A stretch of 64,000 nucleotides of DNA from NCBI RefSeq assembly GCF_011758745.1, contig NZ_JAANOV010000001.1, positions 3,472,001-3,536,000 on the forward strand, in the 5' to 3' direction. The DNA is from Amycolatopsis granulosa. Its GTDB lineage: Bacteria > Actinomycetota > Actinomycetes > Mycobacteriales > Pseudonocardiaceae. Positions 56,809 to 64,000 of the stretch are shown in pieces. Each line of letters opens with the position of its first letter. Within the stretch, counting starts at the first letter, position 1. The notes under the pieces were generated by a model. It saw only the letters and a list, made by a program, of their open reading frames with translations, ran no database searches and was not told where the DNA came from. Made by a program: the position numbers and the translations under genes.

Positions 56809-57299
56809 TTCCTCTTCTCCGCCGGGGCGGACGCGCAGGGGACCGGCGCGTGGCCGAGGGCCTCGCGCAGTCCTTGGTTCATCAAGGTCAACCGGTCGGT
56901 GAGTCCTTCGACCTCGTCGTCGGTCCAGTCCGCGAGCGCGCGCTGGATGAAGTCGACGTGCAGTGCGCGCCAGCGCTCCAGTTCGGCGAGGCCCGTCTCG
57001 GACAGGCTGATCAGGCTGGCCCGGCCGTCCTCGGGCGCGGGCCTGCGCACGATGAGGCCGGCGGCGGCGAGCTGGGCGATCTGCCTGCTGACCACCGAGA
57101 TGTCGACCATCTTGCGTTTCGCCAGTTCCGATGGGCGGCTTTCGCCGTGCACGTGGAGTTCGGACAGCAGCATGGCGGCCGCGGGGTGCAGGCCGTCGTG
57201 CTCGCGCTGCCAGGACTGCGTGATCCAGGCGTGCTGGAGCTGTCCGGCCGCGCGCAGCGCACGCATCAGCTGGACGGCCCTCTCTTCGCGGTCCCCCAT
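56805..57299 (-). CDS. MarR-family regulator of the second exporter
   Basis: A 164-aa winged-helix regulator. ATG 57299 (MGDREERAVQLMRALRAAGQL) follows GGAGGT at six bases; the ORF's longer reading to 57359 crosses the operator and is rejected. The DNA-binding part is RPSELAKRKMVDISVVSRQIAQLAAAGLIVRRPAPEDGRASLISLSETG, with the DGR wing. The first gene of a two-gene operon with the exporter. Its promoter holds an array of CAACTA half-sites. Confidence 0.92.
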   Translation of the reverse strand: MGDREERAVQLMRALRAAGQLQHAWITQSWQREHDGLHPAAAMLLSELHVHGESRPSELAKRKMVDISVVSRQIAQLAAAGLIVRRPAPEDGRASLISLSETGLAELERWRALHVDFIQRALADWTDDEVEGLTDRLTLMNQGLREALGHAPVPCASAPAEKRK

Positions 57300-57325
57300 C
57301 GACCCACCTCCAGGTTGGTTGTCAT

Positions 57326-57362
57326 ATACAACTATAGAGTGGGTAGTTGTATGCCACAACTA
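57326..57362 (-). promoter_or_regulatory. promoter with MarR operator array
   Basis: On the minus strand TTGTGG (57359-57354), a 17-base spacer and TATAGT (57336-57331) form a strong promoter. It is overlaid by three ACAACTA/TAGTTGT half-sites: ATACAACTA (57326-57334), TAGTTGTAT (57344-57352) and ACAACTA (57356-57362). The first two form a perfect 9-bp inverted repeat, the last two a 7-bp one with a 5-base gap. A bound MarR dimer would cover the -10 or -35. Confidence 0.75.
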
Positions 57363-57499
57363 TCTAAGTAGGTGATGTGTCCCACGGGTTCTCCCGAACC
57401 ACCCGGAAGGAGCAACTTCGCGTGGATCCGCATCCGGGCCGGATACTCTGCGACCGGCCGGTAACTCGTTCGCGAGCCGGCGACTGACTGAGCGGGGTG

Positions 57500-57587
57500 G
57501 ATTATTCATGATCGTTTTCACGGCGAACGGGTGCTCTGGCCTGCTGCTGCATGGCGCGCGGCCGCGGTTGCGCGTTCATGAATAATC
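57500..57587. repeat. 12-bp inverted repeat flanking 64 bp upstream of the flavohaemoglobin gene
   Basis: GATTATTCATGA (57500-57511) and TCATGAATAATC (57576-57587) are exact reverse complements, AT-rich islands in a GC-rich region. Ten bases separate the second arm from the ATG at 57598. They could be two operator copies for a nitric-oxide or redox sensor, or ends of a small insertion. Confidence 0.55.
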
Positions 57588-57597
57588 GATCGCGAGC

Positions 57598-58812
57598 ATG
57601 ACCGAGCACCCCGGCGCACCCCGGAGCAGCCCCGCACCCATGACCGCCGACCCCGTCAGTCCCGTACCCCGGTCCGTGCACCGGCAGGCGCCGCCTGCCG
57701 TCACGGCGATGGTGCGCCTGATCCGGGACTCCTGGGCGAAGGCCGAGCCGTACCTGCCCGAGGTGACCCAGTTCTTCTACGGGATGCTGTTCACCCTCGC
57801 CCCGGCGACGCGGGACTTCTTCCCGATCAACATGGAGGTGCAGCGCAACCGCATGGTGCGTGCGCTGGTCCACGTCGTGCAAATGGTCGACCAGCCCGAC
57901 GACCTGGTGCCGTTCCTGCGGCAGCTCGGCCGCGACCACCGCAAGTTCGGGGTCGTGCCGAGCCACTACGAGGCGGTCGGCACCGCGCTGCTCGCGGCGA
58001 TGAAGACCCAGCTCGGACCGGACTGGACCGACGAGGTCGAACGCGCGTGGGCGGAGGCGTTCACGATCATCGCCCGTCAGATGCAGGCAGCGGCCGCCAC
58101 CGACACCAACCCGCCGAACTGGTCCGCGCGGGTGGCCGAGCACCGGCGGCTGACCTGGGACCTGGCGATGGTGCGGCTGGAGCCGGACCAGCACATCCCG
58201 TTCCGCCCCGGGCAGTACCTGAGCGTCGAGGTGCCGCAACGGCCGCGGCTGTGGCGGTACCTGTCCCCGGCGAACGCACCCCGCCCGGACGGCTCCGTGG
58301 AGTTCCACATCCGCGCCGTCGAGGGCGGCTGGGTGTCGCGGGCCATCGTGAGCCACACCCAGCCGGGGGACGTGTGGCGGTTCGGGCCACCGGTGGGCAC
58401 GCTCGGCGTGGACCGGGACAGCGGCCGGGACGTGCTGATGGTCGCCGGCGGCACCGGGGTCGCGCCGATGCAGTCCATGCTCGACGACCTGTCCCAATGG
58501 GGCGAGAACCCGAAGGTGCACCTGTTCTACGGCGGCCGCACGTGGGAGGACCTGTACGCGCTGGAGATGTTGCGGATGATCGCCTCCTGCAACCCGTGGC
58601 TGACCGTGACGCCGGTGGTCGAGTCCGGGCCGCGGCCGGTCGGCGGCGAGGAGGGCACCCTGGCCGACGCGGTGACCCGGTACGGCGCCTGGCCAGGGCG
58701 GGACGTGCTGGTCGCGGGCTCGCCGGCGATGATCCGGGCGACCGTGTCGCGCATGCTGGTGGCCGGCACCGCGCTCGACCAGATCCGGTACGACCCGTTC
58801 ACCATCGACTAG
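57598..58812 (+). CDS. type II flavohaemoglobin-like globin-reductase
   Basis: A 404-aa fusion of a globin (residues about 35-165) and an FAD/NAD(P) ferredoxin-reductase module (about 170-404). The globin part has the B-helix Tyr in FFYGMLFTLAP and a proximal His in RDHRKFGVVPSHY. The reductase has FRPGQYLSVEVP, WRYLSPANAP (FAD) and GGTGVAPMQSML (NAD(P)H). In mycobacteria the relative Rv0385 is, from memory, a type II flavohaemoglobin with altered haem environment and D-lactate-linked redox chemistry rather than classic NO dioxygenase. ATG 57598; an inverted repeat lies upstream. The dienelactone hydrolase gene follows seven bases on. Confidence 0.88.
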   Translation: MTEHPGAPRSSPAPMTADPVSPVPRSVHRQAPPAVTAMVRLIRDSWAKAEPYLPEVTQFFYGMLFTLAPATRDFFPINMEVQRNRMVRALVHVVQMVDQPDDLVPFLRQLGRDHRKFGVVPSHYEAVGTALLAAMKTQLGPDWTDEVERAWAEAFTIIARQMQAAAATDTNPPNWSARVAEHRRLTWDLAMVRLEPDQHIPFRPGQYLSVEVPQRPRLWRYLSPANAPRPDGSVEFHIRAVEGGWVSRAIVSHTQPGDVWRFGPPVGTLGVDRDSGRDVLMVAGGTGVAPMQSMLDDLSQWGENPKVHLFYGGRTWEDLYALEMLRMIASCNPWLTVTPVVESGPRPVGGEEGTLADAVTRYGAWPGRDVLVAGSPAMIRATVSRMLVAGTALDQIRYDPFTID

Positions 58813-58819
58813 TCCGCGC

Positions 58820-59515
58820 ATGGAGATCCCGGTCTCGGACGGCACCATCCGCGGGCACCTGGCCACGCCGCGGCGGGAGGTCGCCGGCGAGCCGCCGTGG
58901 CCCGGAGTCGTGGTGGTGCACGACGTGGTGGGCCTGTCGCGGGACGCGCGCAACATCACCGACCGCTTTGCCGCCGCGGGGTTCCTGGCGCTGGCCCCCG
59001 ACCTGTACTCGCGCGGCGGGTTCGTCCGGTGCGTGCGGTCGGTGTTCCGGGAGCTGACCGCCGGCCGCGGGCGGGCGTTCGACGACCTCGGTGCCGCCCG
59101 GTCCGTGCTGGCCGCCCGGCCGGACTGCACGGGACGCGTCGGCGTGGCGGGGTTCTGCATGGGCGGCGGGTTCGCGCTGGTGGCCGCCTCCCGCGGGTTC
59201 GCCGCGTCCGCGCCGTACTACGGGCCGCTGCCCGCTGACCTGTCCGCTTTGGACGGAGCTTGCCCGGTCGTGGCTTCCTACGGCGGGAAGGACCGGTGGC
59301 TCAAGGGTGCCGCGGCGAAGCTGGACGCGGCGCTGTCGGCGCGTGGCGTCCCGCACGACGTGGTGGAGTACCCGACGGCCGGGCACAGCTTCGCGAACCA
59401 GTTCCCCGGCCCGGTCGACGTGCTGCTCAAGATCGCCGGGATGAGCTACGACCGCGACGCGAGCGAGGACGCCTGGCGCCGGGTGCTCGCCTTCTTCGCC
59501 GAGCACCTCCGCTGA
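58820..59515 (+). CDS. dienelactone hydrolase family protein
   Basis: A 231-aa alpha/beta-hydrolase with a Cys nucleophile: GVAGFCMGGGFAL (the GxCxGG elbow), Asp in ASYGGKDRWL and His in AGHSFANQF complete the triad. The N-terminal loop HDVVGLSRDARNITDRFAAAGF matches DLH. ATG 58820 lies seven bases after the globin-reductase stop, so they are likely one operon. Function in lactone or ester hydrolysis is inferred; the link to the globin is unexplained. Confidence 0.88.
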   Translation: MEIPVSDGTIRGHLATPRREVAGEPPWPGVVVVHDVVGLSRDARNITDRFAAAGFLALAPDLYSRGGFVRCVRSVFRELTAGRGRAFDDLGAARSVLAARPDCTGRVGVAGFCMGGGFALVAASRGFAASAPYYGPLPADLSALDGACPVVASYGGKDRWLKGAAAKLDAALSARGVPHDVVEYPTAGHSFANQFPGPVDVLLKIAGMSYDRDASEDAWRRVLAFFAEHLR

Positions 59516-59619
59516 CACCCAGGACGACAGCAGCCGCCGGGGCCGGCGCTGGATGGTCCACAGTGGACGTCCCGGAGTGGATCGCCCCGGCCAGGGGGGA
59601 TCGCCCCTCGGCGAACCGG

Positions 59620-60048
59620 TCATCGCCGCCGGCGTGGCTTCCAGACCACCAGCGCCGTTTCCTGCCTCATCGGCACCAGATCCTTGCGGTAGGACCGGTG
59701 CACCGCCGCCGCGGCCTGCTCGGCCGCCGCGTACGCGGTGGCGATCTCCTCGGTCAGTTCGGCGATCCGGGACCGTAGCGCCTCGACCTGGTTCTCCAGC
59801 TCGATGATCCGTTTGATGCCCGCGAGGTTCACGCCCTCCTCCTGGGACAACCGCTGCACCTCACGCAGCAGCGCGATGTCCCGCATGGAGTAGCGCCGCC
59901 CGCCGCCCGCGGTGCGCCCCGGCGACACCAGGCCCAGCCGGTCGTAGGACCGCAGCGTCTGCGCGTGCAGGCCGGACAGCTGCGCGGCCACCGAGATCAC
60001 GAAGACCGGGGTCTCCTCGTCCGCCCCCTGCGGCAATCCGCCGAACAC
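59620..60048 (-). CDS. hspR: heat-shock repressor HspR (MerR family)
   Basis: A MerR-type repressor that binds HAIR elements with DnaK as co-repressor. GTG 60048 is chosen because GAGAGGAG is nine bases away; the TTG at 60057 would sit directly against it. The protein is 142 aa. The HTH is [32 protein letters not shown]-like ([30 protein letters not shown]), followed by [38 protein letters not shown] and a long coiled coil. Last gene of the dnaK operon, so repression forms a feedback loop. Confidence 0.95.
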   Translation of the reverse strand: [142 protein letters not shown]

Positions 60049-60053
60049 CTCGA

Positions 60054-61229
<1,176 letters not shown>

Positions 61230-61262
61230 CGGACGTCTCCTCCTCTCGCTGTCGGAACAGGG

Positions 61263-61954
61263 TTACTGCTGTGTGTTCTCATCCGGCAACTGCTCGACCG
61301 GTAGCTCACCCTCGACCGGGCCGTCGCCCGGCTCGTGATCGGTGACGCCCACCAGCGCGGCCCGCAGCGTGCGGTCGCCGAAGCGGTAGCCGCGGCGCAG
61401 CACGGTCGTCACCGTCGGCCCGGACACGTCCGGCGAGGTGCTGTGCTGCACGGCCTCGTGGACGCTCGGGTCGAAGGGGTCGCCCTCCGCGCCGAACGGC
61501 TCGAGCCCGATCCGCTGCAGGCTCGCGACCAGCTTGTCCGCGACCGCCTTGAACGCGCCGGTGAGATCACCGTGCTGCTCGGCCCGTTCGAAGTCGTCGA
61601 GCAGCGGGAGCAGCTCGCCCACCACGGTGGCCTTCGCCGCGGAGACCACGGCCTCCCGGTCGCGGTCCACCCGCTTGCGGTAGTTCGCGAACTCCGCCTG
61701 CAGGCGCTGCAGGTCGGCGGTGCGCTCCGCGAGCTCCTTCTCGACCTCGGACGGCGCGGCCACCGCGTCGTCCACGATGGACTCGCCGAGCGATGGCCCG
61801 GCGGAGGCCGCCGGGGCGTCCTGGGTGGACGCTTCGGCAGCCTCCGGCTGGGTCCGCACCTGACCGGTCTCCGGGTCGATCTTGCGCCGGTCCCGGACGA
61901 CCAGGGGCTCGGTGACCGGCTCCTGCTCGTCGATCTCGTTCGAGTGGCGTCCCG

Positions 61955-61958
<4 letters not shown>
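61263..61958 (-). CDS. grpE: nucleotide exchange factor GrpE
   Basis: A 231-aa exchange factor that releases ADP from DnaK. The N-terminal 70 residues are low-complexity and acidic, then a long coiled coil ([36 protein letters not shown]). The C-terminal beta domain ends with [44 protein letters not shown], which contacts DnaK. GTG 61958 overlaps the dnaK stop by four bases. Confidence 0.95.
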
Positions 61959-63820
<1,862 letters not shown>

Positions 63821-63879
63821 GGTGTGTTCCCTCCTGGTGTGCCTTGTGCGCAGCTCTTGAGCTGCGGTTTCGCGCCCGC

Positions 63880-63955
63880 GTTGAGCGCTTCCCACTCAAG
63901 TTCTATCTCGGGCGCGCGATGGGCGTCAACCAGACTTGAGTGCTACTCGCTCAAC
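63880..63955. promoter_or_regulatory. two HAIR elements in the dnaK promoter region
   Basis: HAIR 1 is GTTGAGC-N7-ACTCAAG (63880-63900), whose second half equals the consensus. HAIR 2 is CTTGAGT-N7-GCTCAAC (63935-63955), whose first half equals it. They are 55 bases apart, centre to centre. Tandem HAIR sites precede dnaK in other actinobacteria. HspR encoded downstream should bind here. Confidence 0.88.
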
Positions 63956-64000
63956 CTTTCTGACAGGGTAACGAGCGGGTTCGCGCCGTTGTTCCCGGCG

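Noticed and set aside
57300-57359. N-terminal extension of the second MarR gene to 57359
   Set aside because: It runs through the operator array and promoter; ATG 57299 has a GGAGGT at correct spacing.

Overview
The window is high-GC (about 70% or more) chromosomal DNA from a filamentous actinobacterium, most likely a Pseudonocardiaceae member such as Amycolatopsis. The reasons are the GC-rich codon use with many GTG starts, HspR/HAIR heat-shock control, F420-type oxidoreductases, a DasR-type site at nagA, and gene order. From memory the backbone resembles the Mycobacterium tuberculosis Rv0350-Rv0385 segment: dnaK-grpE-dnaJ-hspR, purA with a divergent Rv0358-like gene, DUF3151, fba, a DedA protein, a GH76 protein, an RNA methyltransferase, pyrE, a one-TM protein, clpB, and a globin-reductase. 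Accessory blocks sit between these core genes. The genus assignment is inference.

Layout. 1-7.4 kb: purD (partial), a secreted glycerophosphodiesterase, a DHA2 exporter, a CPA1 antiporter, purA and its divergent neighbour. 7.5-12.4 kb: a complete peptide/nickel-type ABC importer operon with a fused double ATPase. 12.4-13.4 kb: an AbiF/Abi_2-type HEPN gene with a compact structured RNA candidate beside it. 13.4-22.6 kb: an FAD protein, a TetR regulator with a palindromic operator, DUF3151, a membrane protein, fbaA, an F420 oxidoreductase, an aldo/keto reductase, and a cluster of roadblock/LC7-like genes without a GTPase. 23-31.7 kb: a WYL regulator with a dehalogenase and exporter, an SDR and a PPOX-fold pair, an ECF sigma factor followed by nagA with a dre-like site, small membrane proteins and a DedA protein. 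31.7-38.7 kb: a GlcD-type oxidase, then a marR-exporter-yceI operon, a second DedA protein and a VOC protein. 38.9-44.3 kb: a fructose/ribose-type ABC importer operon (frcBCAK-like) under a divergent LacI regulator. 44.3-45 kb: a gene graveyard with an integrase remnant. 45-54.4 kb: GH76, RNA methyltransferase, a small secreted protein, DUF2784, pyrE, a WYL/DinB pair, an SDR, a membrane protein and clpB. 54.4-64 kb: a second marR-exporter pair, a type II flavohaemoglobin-like gene, a dienelactone hydrolase, and the hspR-dnaJ-grpE-dnaK cluster.

How the parts connect. Three HAIR elements (two before dnaK, one before clpB) put both chaperone units under HspR, which is encoded at the end of the dnaK operon. 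A partial HAIR match lies in a dedA promoter. Two paralogous MarR-exporter loci carry exporters with three C-terminal beta-sandwich repeats, and the same module is fused to YceI in one of them. Their promoters share a CAACTA/TAGTTG operator core. The LacI, TetR and WYL genes each have perfect inverted repeats at their own promoters.

The most unusual feature is the HEPN AbiF-like gene next to a roughly 100-nt multi-hairpin RNA candidate that ends in an intrinsic terminator. It is a candidate protein-RNA defence or toxin-antitoxin module.
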